Source: Mycobacterium sp. (GTDB taxonomy: Bacteria > Actinomycetota > Actinomycetes > Mycobacteriales > Mycobacteriaceae). Taken from it: a DNA stretch of 58,195 bases. Below, one piece after another: positions 1 to 7,994 of the stretch. The stretch spans positions 1 to 58,195 of the forward strand of contig JAHFVD010000043.1 in the NCBI GenBank assembly GCA_023264735.1. Reading direction: 5' to 3'. Numbering within the stretch: the first letter of the stretch is position 1; the number at the start of each line of letters is the position of its first letter. The translations under genes and the position numbers were made by a program. Below the pieces are notes generated by a model. That model ran no database searches, was not told the origin of the DNA, and worked only from the letters and a program-made list of their open reading frames with translations.

Positions 1-1
1 C

Positions 2-214
2 ATGATCAGATATGACGCCCTCGCAGTGATCCGCGACGTATACCGTTCTCGCGGTGCTGATCTGTCGGCCGAGTCGGAAGCTTCGATGCTCGGCTGGCAG
101 GAGGTCCACCATGCTCGCACCGGCGATTACCAGCATTCCGCTGAGTATTTCGGGCTGACCGAAGAGCGGATCGACGAGGCGTTCGCGGGATATCGCGCGC
201 GCTTTGAATCGTAG
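2..214 (+). CDS. Sulfotransferase family protein, C-terminal fragment (5' end outside window)
   Basis: The reading frame is open at the left edge of the window, so only about 70 C-terminal residues are visible. The tail has the pattern H-x-Y/F-x-x-E-x-F-G-L-T-x-E-x-I-x-E-A-F-x-x-Y-x-x-R-F, which is typical of the end of actinobacterial sulfotransferase-family (PAPS-dependent) proteins. The P-loop-like 5'-PSB motif and the catalytic region would lie outside the window. The first Met is probably internal. It lies 36 bases upstream of the molybdopterin oxidoreductase on the same strand and could be co-transcribed with it. The family call rests on the tail pattern only. Confidence 0.55.
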   Translation: MIRYDALAVIRDVYRSRGADLSAESEASMLGWQEVHHARTGDYQHSAEYFGLTEERIDEAFAGYRARFES

Positions 215-250
215 TGAAGATACGGCGTGAACTCGTCGAGGAGGATCGGC

Positions 251-2488
251 ATGACCACCCCAAAAGCGAACGCCACTTCGATCATCGAGGCTCCCTCAGT
301 CCTGAATCAGGCAGCCTCCCTCGGCATGCCTTCGGCGGAGTCGACAGTGTTCACGCACTGCCGGATCTGCCTCGCCTTCTGCGGGCTTGAGGTGACGGTC
401 CGGGACAACCGCGTCGAACGCATCGCGCCCGACCGGCAGAACCCGTACACCTGGCATGACTTCTGCGCGAAGGGGCGAACCGCTGCCGAGGTCGTGGAGC
501 ATCCGCGCAGGATCGTTGCGCCCATGCGGCGCGTGGGAGACCGGTACGTCGAGGCGACCTGGGACGAGGCGATTGCTGACATATCAGCCCGGCTCACTGC
601 CGTCATCAGGGAGGACGGTCCGGACGCCGTCGCGACCTATTGGGGCAACCCGGCAGGGTTCTCCTCGTCGAACTTGATCTTCCTCAACGGCTTCCTCGAC
701 GCGATCGGCTCGGGCAGTCGCTACTACGTAGGTTCGATGGATCAGGCAGCGTTCCACGCCGTCGCCGAGGCCATGTACGGCTCGCAGTTGTTCTCCGCGG
801 TGTCCGATGTCGACCGCAGCGATTTCTTCCTCCTGCTCGGGGCGAACCCGGCGGTCAGTGCCTGGAGCTGGATCGAGTCGGTGCCAAATGGTTGGCGTCG
901 GGCGTTGGACCGCCAGCGTCAAGGCGCCCGAATCGTGGTTGTCGACCCCCTGCGCACCGAGACCGCCGAGCACGCGGACCTGCACCTGTCGATCCGTCCC
1001 GGGCAGGACTGGGCTTTGCTGCTCGGTCTGGTGAAGGTCATCCTGGAGGACGGGCTCGAGCATCGCGACGACTGCAGGGATCTCACGACCGGCCTCGCTC
1101 AGGTACGCCTGCTCGCCGGCGAGGCGGATCTGCAGGATCTCGCGGCCCGATGCGGCATTCCTGCGGACCAGATTGTCGCGCTGGCGCGGGACTTCGCTAC
1201 TGCCGAACGAGCCATGCTGATCACTCGGACCGGAACGGCGCTCAATCCGGCCGGCACGATCAACGAATGGCTCGGGCAGCTGCTCAACGTCATCACTGGG
1301 CGCATGGACCGGCCCGGGGGCAAGCGGGTGCAGCCCGGCTATGTCGACACCCTCTCGCTGTTCGACCGCATGTCCAAGCCGATGACCCACGTGAGTCGCC
1401 TGGCCAAGCGGCCGATGGTCGCGGGGTATCACAGCATCGAAGAGCTTCCGGCTGAGATCACGACGCCAGGTCGGGGCCGGGTGCGCGCGCTCATCATCGA
1501 CGCGGGCAACCCGGTCGTGTCCGGCCCGAACGGCTCCAAACTCGACGAAGCTCTCGGCCATCTGGATCTGCTCGTCGCCGTGGACATGGTGCAGCGGGAG
1601 AGCCACCGCCACGCACACTGGCTGCTCCCCGCGTCGCACTGGCTGGAGCGGGAAGACTTGCTCGCCTTCTTAAGCGGTCTGCACGACAAACCGTTCGCAC
1701 AACTCGCGCGTCGCGCCGTGGCGCCCCCGTCAGGGACCAGGGAGGAGTGGCGCTTCTTCGTCGACCTCGCCCTGGCGATGCGCAAGCCGCTTTTCGGCTA
1801 CCGCGGTGTCAACACCACGGTGCGACTCAGTCGAGTGCTTGCCCGGAGGCTGCGACGACCGGGGCTGGAGTTCTCGCCCCGCTGGATCGACCGGTTGCTG
1901 GTGGCGATCGGGCGGCGCGTGAAATGGCGCGACATCATCACCAGCCCCCACGGGGTACTGATCGAGCAACCCGATTTCGGGCACTTCAAGGCCACACTCA
2001 AGACCGCGGACAAGAAAATCCACCTCGCGCCGGCCGCCTTCCTCAGCAGGACTCGTGAGCTCCTCGAGCAGCCCCCGGTCACGGCACCGGAGCGGTACCC
2101 GTTCCAGTTGGCCAACCGGCGTAACCGGCACTCGATGAATTCGTGGCTCAACGAGCTCCCCGGGCTGCACCCCGGACGACGCCGCGGGAATCAGGTGGTG
2201 ATGCATCCCGAGGACGCCGCCGAGCTCGGGATCGCGGATGGGGACCTGGTCCGGGTGTCATCGTCGGTCGGGTCGATCGGGATCCGCGCAGAACTCAGCG
2301 AGCAGCCGCGCCGCGGGGTCGTCATCATGGAACACGGCTGGGGCTCGCGGACTTTTGATCCCCGAGGTGGGGCCGAACCAATAGTCCACGGGACGAACCG
2401 CAACCTGCTCGTCGATCCGACGGAGATCGACCCCATCTCCCAAGCCTCGCCGATGAATTTCGGGTGGGTGCGCGTGGATAAAATCTGA
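251..2488 (+). CDS. Molybdopterin-dependent oxidoreductase with N-terminal 4Fe-4S domain
   Basis: This 745-residue protein belongs to the DMSO reductase/formate dehydrogenase/nitrate reductase superfamily. It would bind bis-MGD and one N-terminal Fe-S cluster, with Cys37, Cys40, Cys44 and Cys72 in C-x2-C-x3-C-x27-C spacing. A C-terminal molydopterin-dinucleotide-binding domain (about 620-740) has the usual N-x-x-x-x-x-S-x-x-N and pterin-binding sequences. The start is placed at ATG 251 because a GAGGAGG ribosome site lies 6 bases upstream; an in-frame GTG at 227 lacks one. No Tat signal is seen, so it is probably cytoplasmic. At the usual Mo-ligand position I see S-M-D-Q rather than Cys or Sec. 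No electron-transfer subunit lies beside it, so donor, acceptor and substrate are unknown. Confidence 0.85.
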   Translation: MTTPKANATSIIEAPSVLNQAASLGMPSAESTVFTHCRICLAFCGLEVTVRDNRVERIAPDRQNPYTWHDFCAKGRTAAEVVEHPRRIVAPMRRVGDRYVEATWDEAIADISARLTAVIREDGPDAVATYWGNPAGFSSSNLIFLNGFLDAIGSGSRYYVGSMDQAAFHAVAEAMYGSQLFSAVSDVDRSDFFLLLGANPAVSAWSWIESVPNGWRRALDRQRQGARIVVVDPLRTETAEHADLHLSIRPGQDWALLLGLVKVILEDGLEHRDDCRDLTTGLAQVRLLAGEADLQDLAARCGIPADQIVALARDFATAERAMLITRTGTALNPAGTINEWLGQLLNVITGRMDRPGGKRVQPGYVDTLSLFDRMSKPMTHVSRLAKRPMVAGYHSIEELPAEITTPGRGRVRALIIDAGNPVVSGPNGSKLDEALGHLDLLVAVDMVQRESHRHAHWLLPASHWLEREDLLAFLSGLHDKPFAQLARRAVAPPSGTREEWRFFVDLALAMRKPLFGYRGVNTTVRLSRVLARRLRRPGLEFSPRWIDRLLVAIGRRVKWRDIITSPHGVLIEQPDFGHFKATLKTADKKIHLAPAAFLSRTRELLEQPPVTAPERYPFQLANRRNRHSMNSWLNELPGLHPGRRRGNQVVMHPEDAAELGIADGDLVRVSSSVGSIGIRAELSEQPRRGVVIMEHGWGSRTFDPRGGAEPIVHGTNRNLLVDPTEIDPISQASPMNFGWVRVDKI

Positions 2489-2654
2489 CTGGAAGTCAGG
2501 CCGACGAGCTGGCCAGGGACCGGTATCTCGCCGATGAAGCAGGCAACGTGGTCACCCAGGATTGCGGTGCTGTCTTCGTTCGGGACGTCGGTGGGACGGC
2601 TCGCCCGGCGAGGTAGCCGCATGTGCTGCCCCGGCGCGCATGAAGACCGTCGGG
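2489..2654. other. Intergenic stretch with a short coding-like relic
   Basis: No full gene is visible. A plus-strand frame at 2485-2616 (about 43 codons, ending in TAG) reads like a protein C-terminus (D-R-Y-L-A-D-E-A-G-N and then Q-D-C-G-A-V-F-V-R-D) but has no usable start or ribosome site. Together with the truncated amidohydrolase next to it, this suggests a small gene graveyard. Confidence 0.3.
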
Positions 2655-2924
2655 CTAGCAGAACTCCGTGATGAACAGGATCTCGGCGGCCACCCCCTCG
2701 GCCTCCAGCTCGCGCAATCTGCGGTGCGGGTCGGTGCCCCCGAGTTCCCCGCCGGCGCGCATCGCGCCTCGGCTGTCGATCTTCTCGATGTAATCAGCCG
2801 AGAACGGGTAGCCCAGCAGCGAGAAGAGGTCGTGGAAGACAGCAATGTTCTTGAGATACGCATCCGCGTGCTCGCGGTACTTCGGGTCCATGTACTCGAA
2901 GACGTAGTCCTCAGGAGTCGCCAT
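2655..2924 (-). pseudogene. Amidohydrolase-family remnant
   Basis: The 89-residue reading frame contains a segment typical of the early part of mycobacterial amidohydrolase-2 proteins: a D-P-K-Y-R-x-x-A-D-x-Y-L stretch, then R-G-A-M-R-x-G-G-E-L-G-G-x-D-P-x-R-R-L-R-E-L-E-A-E-G-V-A-x-E-I-L-F. Intact members are about 350-430 residues and have metal-binding His and Asp motifs both before and after this segment. Here the frame stops just after the E-I-L-F element, and no upstream metal-binding motif is seen. It is most likely a piece truncated at both ends. A genuine small protein is possible but unlikely. Confidence 0.5.
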
Positions 2925-3052
2925 GGCAGTGCGAATCCGCCGACACCACCCAGAGCGGCTTGATCTTGGCCGCCCATTCCCGACAATGCGCTGCGGGTTA
3001 CGGTGCTCGCATTCTGCTCGGTTAGATATGGGGCCGCCTCATCAACAAGGGA

Positions 3053-3817
3053 CTATCCGATCCGCTCCGTGACCGTCCTCGAATTCGGCGCCTCAGCGGC
3101 CAGTGCCCGCTCCTGACGCCTGGCCCCTTTCTGCATAAGGACCGTCATGGCGATCACCCAGACGAAGAACTGGGTGAGGGGGATCCAGTAGGCCAACACA
3201 CCGTTCCAGGCCAACGGCCCGGTCTTGAACAACGCCATCACACCTGCGGGCGCAACCGCGAACGCCACCCAGAAGGACAGATAGGCGGCCCACCGCGGAA
3301 AGAACGGCGAGTCGGACTTGTCGCTGAGGATCGCCGCGCCCAGGGCCACCAGCCAGATCGTCACCGGCGACCAGGGGTACAAGAACATGAACCAGCCCAG
3401 ATCATTGATCGTCCGGGTGATTTCAGGCGGAATCTCACCCGCGCGGTAGCCCGCGACTGCGAACACCAGCGGCAGAAAGGTCACATTGACGGTGACCACG
3501 GCCAGGGCGACTACCTGGATAACGGTGAACACCGGGTACCGGCCCTCGAGCTGCCGGGCCAGAACGCTAAGCGAACCGCCCCAGAACGCCACGCAGGTGA
3601 ACCCTGCGATCATCGCCACGAACGCGAGCTGCAGCATCACGTTGTTTTCGGTGTAGATCGAAACGATCTGATCGGCCGTCATCGTCGGCGACGGGGGCAG
3701 GAAGAAACCCGAGTAAACCCACGCGGTGGCGAAGAGCCCGAACATGCCGACCAGCCCTATCCACACCGAGATCCGAACCGCCCGTAGTCCCTGCTGGTCC
3801 AAGCCTCGCTGGTCCAT
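3053..3817 (-). CDS. Six-helix integral membrane protein of unknown function (paralogue 1)
   Basis: The product is 254 residues with about six hydrophobic segments (near 15-37, 62-84, 97-120, 143-164, 174-196 and 208-228). I do not recognise a named family. It shares a clear C-terminal signature with the products at 4297-5085 and 28478-29233: F-P-R-W near 173-176, then G-P-L-A-W-N-G at 200-206 followed by a Trp-rich last helix and a basic tail. After helix 1 all three carry a P-P-x-x-x-x-x-x-x-E/D-Q-I/T loop. The start at ATG 3817 has an AGGGAGG site 6 bases upstream; an upstream GTG in the same frame lacks this. Its placement next to catabolic operons suggests a role in handling or transporting a hydrophobic substrate, which is inference. 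Confidence 0.7.
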   Translation of the reverse strand: MDQRGLDQQGLRAVRISVWIGLVGMFGLFATAWVYSGFFLPPSPTMTADQIVSIYTENNVMLQLAFVAMIAGFTCVAFWGGSLSVLARQLEGRYPVFTVIQVVALAVVTVNVTFLPLVFAVAGYRAGEIPPEITRTINDLGWFMFLYPWSPVTIWLVALGAAILSDKSDSPFFPRWAAYLSFWVAFAVAPAGVMALFKTGPLAWNGVLAYWIPLTQFFVWVIAMTVLMQKGARRQERALAAEAPNSRTVTERIG

Positions 3818-4296
3818 AGTTAACCTCCCTGGTATCGCGTCTTCGCGGATGGCTGTGTGATTACCTCTGGGCACCAACACACGGTGTGGAACCGGCAGGC
3901 AAAGACAGCTAAGACCGACTGAGGATGCCTCTGCCTTATCTGCAAATAACAGTTTCAGTTAGGGTTGTAACGTATCGCTACGACCGCACCGGCGTCAAGG
4001 GTTGATGATCGGCTCCAACTTCGTCGTCACCGGGCCTTCCGGCCAACCTCTCACCGCCGCGTTACAGGTGCCCGGCATACTGTCAACCGACCGGCGATCT
4101 TTGTCGCTGGCCTTGCAGGTCGACGTCACGGTGCCGAAATGATGGATGCCGGACTTCCAGCGCCGCCGAACTGCTGTTCCAACCTGCGCACCAGCAAAAC
4201 CTTCAACAGACGCAAACGAAACGACCGACACCACCAGTGCGGCCGCTTCCCTTGACGAAGCTCACCATGGCGTGCCCGGGCCGAGGACGGTGTGGG
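3818..4296. other. Intergenic region, 479 bp, upstream of the minus-strand membrane protein
   Basis: The AT-rich part around 3930-3980 probably contains the promoter of the gene ending at 3053. No copy of the two operator families described elsewhere was found in it. A minus-strand 79-codon frame (3995-4234) with no recognisable domain and no ribosome site is present. It could be a small secreted protein or a relic, and I do not call it a gene. Confidence 0.35.
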
Positions 4297-5085
4297 TCAC
4301 CGACGAAGTTGAGTGAATTCGTCGAGCTGCGCTTCGATAATTGCCAGTCTGGCGTGAACGTCATCGGAGGCGGCACCGGATGCGGCCGCGGCGATCGCCT
4401 CGTTCTCCTGCCGTTTGATCGCTACGAGCAGCAGATAGGTGGTCGCTATCAACCAGCCGAAAATCGCCGCAAGCAGTACCCACCACGAGATGACACCGTT
4501 CCAGGCGATGGGCCCCGACTTGAAGAACACGTTGAAACCCGAGGGGACGTAGAGCAGGGCGACCCATACGCTGAGGTAGCCATACCAGCGCGGAAATATC
4601 GGCGTGGCACGCTTGTCGATCAGCACGGCGATACCGATCAGAATGTTCTGAAAAATGATGGTCCAGACGAAACCGTCGAACGGCAACCAGCCCATATCGT
4701 TGAGGGTCTGTTGGATCTCCGGCGAACGGTTCCGGTAGGTCGCCGTCAGCCAGAAGTAGACCGGCATGATGAATTCGATGCACGCGCAAGCGCCCATTCC
4801 GAGCTGCGCGAGCGCCAACGGCGCAAATCGTCCCTCGATCCGCATCATCTGCACGCTCATCACCGCGCTCCAGATGATCCACAGCGGCCCGGCAAAGCAC
4901 ATCAGGACCAGGCCCGCGCGAATTGCGTTGGTGTTCTCCAGATAGAAGCGAGCGGTCTGCTCCGCACTGGCCGAAGGATGCGGCGGCACAAGGTAACCGG
5001 AGATCGCGAAGCCCAGAAAGAAGATCGCTGTGCACGCGGGCGCTGCCCACGTACACAAACGCTGCATCGTGGCGTTGACCACCAT
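4297..5085 (-). CDS. Six-helix integral membrane protein of unknown function (paralogue 2)
   Basis: The 262-residue product is homologous to the neighbour at 3053-3817: F-P-R-W at 164-167, G-P-I-A-W-N-G at 191-197, about six hydrophobic segments and a basic K-R-Q-E stretch after the last helix. It then adds an Ala-rich linker and a short predicted coiled coil (about 241-260). The start at ATG 5085 is chosen because an AAGGGA lies just upstream and because it gives an N-terminus like its paralogue. ATG at 5097 or 5136 is also possible. A family A operator-like site (5139-5161) sits directly upstream, so it probably belongs to the TetR regulon of this region. Function is unknown; membrane location is inferred from hydrophobicity. 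Confidence 0.65.
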   Translation of the reverse strand: MVVNATMQRLCTWAAPACTAIFFLGFAISGYLVPPHPSASAEQTARFYLENTNAIRAGLVLMCFAGPLWIIWSAVMSVQMMRIEGRFAPLALAQLGMGACACIEFIMPVYFWLTATYRNRSPEIQQTLNDMGWLPFDGFVWTIIFQNILIGIAVLIDKRATPIFPRWYGYLSVWVALLYVPSGFNVFFKSGPIAWNGVISWWVLLAAIFGWLIATTYLLLVAIKRQENEAIAAAASGAASDDVHARLAIIEAQLDEFTQLRR

Positions 5086-5138
5086 AGGTCCCTTCATTGC
5101 CGGTCCGACCGCCGCTGGCAGCGGTCCGTGTGACATAT

Positions 5139-5161
5139 TGACTAACTTTGTTTCAATGTCA
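5139..5161. promoter_or_regulatory. Family A operator-like site, upstream of membrane protein 4297-5085
   Basis: This 23 bp site begins TGAC (5139-5142), has an internal TTTGT at positions 9-13 and ends GTCA. That is the pattern found at five other promoters between 7.8 and 21.4 kb. A longer inverted repeat, TGACATATTGA with TCAATGTCA, also spans 5131-5161. Regulation by the TetR protein encoded at 7995 is inference. Confidence 0.55.
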
Positions 5162-5252
5162 CCGTCGCGTACCCGTCAGGCATTGTCAAGGATTGGACCA
5201 AGGAGACAACGGATCTCGATAACGCAACCGCCACAGCGGCGGTCGATATAGC

Positions 5253-6440
5253 TCAGGATCCGCGTGTCAACAGCATCGAACTGGCAGATGCCCCGCCGCC
5301 GACCCCGACCACGACGACCTCGGTGCCATCGACCTGACGAGCATCGGCGCTGCCCCACAATTGGTGCAGCGCCTCGGCAAGGAATCCCCATCCGTGCAGG
5401 CGCCCGCCGGAGAGCTGACCTCCCCAGGTGTTCGTCGGCAAGCATCCGCCCGGGCCGATGCGCGTGCCTCCCTCGACGAAGAAACCACCTTCACCGCGGC
5501 CACAAAACCCGAGCGCCTCCAACCAGAAGATGACGAACGGGCTGAACGCGTCATAGATTTGGGCGACGTCGACGTCGCTTGGCCGTAGCTCCGTCTGGGA
5601 CCACATGTGTGCTGCCGCATCGTGGGTGGCCATCGTGGTCAGGTCAGGCCAGTGCTCCCAGTACGGACGGTGACGCATCGCCGTACCGACCGCTTCGATC
5701 GTCGCCGCATGCCGCACATCGGCGGCTGTCTCCGGCGCCGACACCACGATGGCCACCGAGCCATCGACGGGTAAATCGCAGTCGAAGAGGCACAGCGGCG
5801 ACGAGATGACCCTGGCATCGAGATAGTCGCTCATGGTCATTTCAGAACGCAGCACCGCGCGCGGGTTCATCGCGGCATAGGCACGCTCGGTGACCGCGAT
5901 CGCACCCAGATGCTCACGCGTCGTGCCGTATTCGTGCATGTGCCGACGGGTGTAGAAAGCGGTCCAGTTCGCTGCCGACACCGCCCCGGAGGCCAGCAGC
6001 GAGGACAACACACCCTCGGTGCCTGCGCCCCCGTGGCCGAGACCACCTCGCCCGCCGGCGCCTTGCGCGCTTGCCTCGGTGGTGGTGCGAAAGACAACAG
6101 CGTGCCGGCACAGGCCTGTTGAAACCGCTGTGGCGGCGGCGATGACGGACATGAATTGAGCCGGACCTTGCGAGGTGCCGAGATGCCAGTTCACTTCGAG
6201 CCCCAGCCCATCCATCACCTCGTAGAGGTCGGGGCCGTTGAATCCGGGATTCAGCTCGACCGCTGAGCTCGGATAGCAGGCGATGCCGTCGATATCGGAG
6301 GTTTTCAGGCCTGCGTCGTCAATCGCGGCAAGGATCGCGTCGATGGTCAGTTGGTACCTCGACCGACCGAGCCGGCGTCCGACATCGGAATATCCAAGGC
6401 CGGAGATGATGGGGCGACCCCACTTGGAGCGCAGACTCAT
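5253..6440 (-). CDS. Thiolase-fold lipid-transfer-type protein, probable aldolase subunit
   Basis: The 395-residue protein has the thiolase-like fold of actinobacterial Ltp proteins: an N-terminal I-x-G-x-G-Y-S segment, an I-D-G-I-A sequence near 50-54, and a C-terminal N-T-W-G-G-Q-L-S-G-G-R-x-H-G-x-G motif. The nucleophilic Cys expected near residue 89-93 is missing (L-G-T-S-Q-G), which argues against ordinary thiolysis. In steroid catabolism the Cys-less Ltp2 works with a DUF35 protein as a retro-aldolase, and a DUF35 gene lies immediately upstream here. The ATG at 6440 overlaps the DUF35 stop codon (ATGA), so the two are translationally coupled. I infer a heteromeric aldolase acting on a beta-hydroxyacyl-CoA; the substrate is unknown. 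Confidence 0.75.
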   Translation of the reverse strand: MSLRSKWGRPIISGLGYSDVGRRLGRSRYQLTIDAILAAIDDAGLKTSDIDGIACYPSSAVELNPGFNGPDLYEVMDGLGLEVNWHLGTSQGPAQFMSVIAAATAVSTGLCRHAVVFRTTTEASAQGAGGRGGLGHGGAGTEGVLSSLLASGAVSAANWTAFYTRRHMHEYGTTREHLGAIAVTERAYAAMNPRAVLRSEMTMSDYLDARVISSPLCLFDCDLPVDGSVAIVVSAPETAADVRHAATIEAVGTAMRHRPYWEHWPDLTTMATHDAAAHMWSQTELRPSDVDVAQIYDAFSPFVIFWLEALGFCGRGEGGFFVEGGTRIGPGGCLPTNTWGGQLSGGRLHGWGFLAEALHQLWGSADARQVDGTEVVVVGVGGGASASSMLLTRGS

Positions 6441-6889
6441 CGAGGCGCCCACGGCGTGAAGTGCATCCGGGGCAAGCCGCCAATCGCGGTGCTCTCATGA
6501 AAGGCGAATCCCACCGGTTGTCCGATTTCAGGCTCGTCCTCGAAACCGGCCAGGAGGCCGACGAAGCGAATGTCCTCCAGCGCAGGCACTTCGACGATGC
6601 CAAGCGGATAGGGCCCCATGCCCGGCACCCAGGAATGGTGATTCACGGTGAAGGAATACAACACACCGGGAGGCTCGACAACGACCAACGACATCGCTCG
6701 ACCCAGGCAACGACGGCAGATGCCGCGCAGCGGAAAGACGTGCAAGCCGCAGGCATCGCACCGTTCGACCACCAACTCGCCGTTGGCCGCGGCCGCCCAG
6801 AATGGGGCCATCTCGGGTTCGATCGCCGGCCGCACACCTAGAGCGCCGAACCCATCGATCGGTGGTGTCGCATCGACGCCTGGCGTCAT
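6437..6889 (-). CDS. DUF35 OB-fold / zinc-ribbon acyl-CoA-associated protein
   Basis: The 150-residue product has the two-part DUF35 architecture. A rubredoxin-like zinc ribbon has Cys44, Cys47, Cys58 and Cys61, each pair C-x2-C, and is followed by an OB-fold domain (about 66-145) with the usual Y-S-F-T-V-N and G-L-L-A-G-F segments. Such proteins partner thiolase-fold proteins, for example ChsH2 with Ltp2, and guide the CoA thioester into the partner active site. Both ends overlap neighbours by four bases (ATGA with the amidohydrolase upstream and with the thiolase-fold gene downstream), so the three genes form one tightly coupled operon. Confidence 0.85.
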   Translation of the reverse strand: MTPGVDATPPIDGFGALGVRPAIEPEMAPFWAAAANGELVVERCDACGLHVFPLRGICRRCLGRAMSLVVVEPPGVLYSFTVNHHSWVPGMGPYPLGIVEVPALEDIRFVGLLAGFEDEPEIGQPVGFAFHESTAIGGLPRMHFTPWAPR

Positions 6890-7731
6890 GCGTTCGCCGG
6901 GACCGTCGTGGGCGAGGAATCGCCGAACACCACGCGCAGGGCGTTGCGGTACGCGAAGTCGCGGCGGTGTTCTTCATTCGAGAACGGCATTTTGGCGATG
7001 CTTGATCGGCATCGTCCGAACTCGAGTATCGGGTAGTCGCTGGCCCACATCACCTTGTGTGAACCGCGGCCATCGGCGTACTCCAGCACTGCCGGCGGGA
7101 TCCTGCTCGGCGCATACGCCGATGTCATGTAGTACAGGTTCTCCCACTTCGACATCAGCTTGACGCAGACGTCGGCCCACGGGTCACCGCCATGGGACAT
7201 GATGACCGTCAACTCGGGAAAGAAATAACACACCTCGTCCAAGGCGATCGGATCTTGATGACGGCCGGGCACGCGCGGCCCAGGAATGCCGACGTTCACG
7301 CTGATCGGTACCCCAAGCTCGGCGCACTTGGCGTAGATCGGGAAGTAGTACGCATGGTCATAGGGCAGTTGAGTTTCCAGGGCCATCACCCGAGCCAGCC
7401 GGAAACCGTCATCGCGCACGGCGCGCGTGATCGCCCGGACAGCGTCCATGCCACTGCGCGGATCGAGAAACAGAGACCCGGTGAATCGACTGGGGTGCGC
7501 GGCCATCGCGTCCACCACCCACCCGTAATTGTCTACGCCCCGGTAGCCCGCGCACAGCACCGCGCGTTCGACACCCGCCTCGTCCATCTCCTCGATCAAC
7601 TGCGCCAGCGAGGTCCCGCGCCGACGGCGTTCCTCGAGGCCCGGAAAAAGCTTCGCGACCGTCTGGTCGACGATTTCGGTCGGAAAGTTCGGGTTGACCC
7701 AGGCGTCAACCATCGGAAACCGATCCTCCAT
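6886..7731 (-). CDS. Amidohydrolase family 2 protein
   Basis: The 281-residue protein resembles the ACMSD/gamma-resorcylate decarboxylase branch of the metal-dependent amidohydrolases: V-D-A-W-V-N near the start, a central N-V-G-I-P-G-P region, the S-H-G-G-D metal-binding segment (I-M-S-H-G-G) and the C-terminal W-A-S-D-Y-P motif carrying the conserved Asp. The N-terminal H-x-H is replaced by D-A-W-V-N, as in many actinobacterial members. It may hydrolyse or decarboxylate a ring-cleavage intermediate. It is the first gene of a three-gene operon with an AGAGG ribosome site and a family A operator 60 bases upstream. Substrate unknown. Confidence 0.8.
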   Translation of the reverse strand: MEDRFPMVDAWVNPNFPTEIVDQTVAKLFPGLEERRRRGTSLAQLIEEMDEAGVERAVLCAGYRGVDNYGWVVDAMAAHPSRFTGSLFLDPRSGMDAVRAITRAVRDDGFRLARVMALETQLPYDHAYYFPIYAKCAELGVPISVNVGIPGPRVPGRHQDPIALDEVCYFFPELTVIMSHGGDPWADVCVKLMSKWENLYYMTSAYAPSRIPPAVLEYADGRGSHKVMWASDYPILEFGRCRSSIAKMPFSNEEHRRDFAYRNALRVVFGDSSPTTVPANA

Positions 7732-7790
7732 CGAAACCTCTTCCGGCGTAGTGAGCAGCCATGACCACGAGTGGACGACATAACTATACC

Positions 7791-7813
7791 GGACGTTTTT
7801 TGTCTATTTGTCA
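7791..7813. promoter_or_regulatory. Family A operator-like site, upstream of the amidohydrolase operon
   Basis: The 23 bp site starts GGAC (7791), has TTTGT at positions 9-13 and ends GTCA (7813). It lies 60 bases upstream of the first gene of the minus-strand operon 7731-5253, a suitable promoter position. Its GGACGT start also matches the site at 21396. Confidence 0.6.
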
Positions 7814-7968
7814 GCTTTCGGGAACCCCGATGCGGCCGTCAAGAGTGCTGCCGCGCTGCGCCAGAATGCGCAGGCGCACAATTTAATCCGCCCTGACGGC
7901 CGTTGATCGCGAGACTGCTCCCGCTGAGCACCAGAAACTTCCAATCCGGCGCAACGTTGTCGTATAGC

Positions 7969-7991
7969 GGACAGAGTTTGTTGTCTTGTAA
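7969..7991. promoter_or_regulatory. Family A operator-like site directly before the TetR gene
   Basis: The 23 bp site starts GGAC (7969), has TTTGT at positions 9-13 and ends GTAA (7991), three bases before the regulator's ATG. The position suggests autoregulation and possibly a leaderless or very short-leader transcript. The terminal GTAA departs from the GTCA of the other copies. Confidence 0.5.
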
Positions 7992-7994
7992 CCT

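Noticed and set aside
584..1639. Long minus-strand open frame (351 codons) opposite the molybdopterin oxidoreductase
   Set aside because: It lies wholly antisense to a gene with intact motifs, has no recognisable domain and the His/Asp/Arg-rich composition of a GC-rich shadow frame.
2485..2616. Short coding-like frame after the molybdopterin oxidoreductase
   Set aside because: It has no ATG/GTG start and no identifiable family. It is recorded only as a possible relic.
3995..4234. Minus-strand 79-codon frame
   Set aside because: It has no ribosome site or recognisable motif. It could be a relic, but there is not enough to call a gene.
4237..5133. Plus-strand 298-codon frame opposite the membrane protein
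   Set aside because: It is antisense to the conserved six-helix gene, is highly charged and repetitive in composition, and has no ribosome site.
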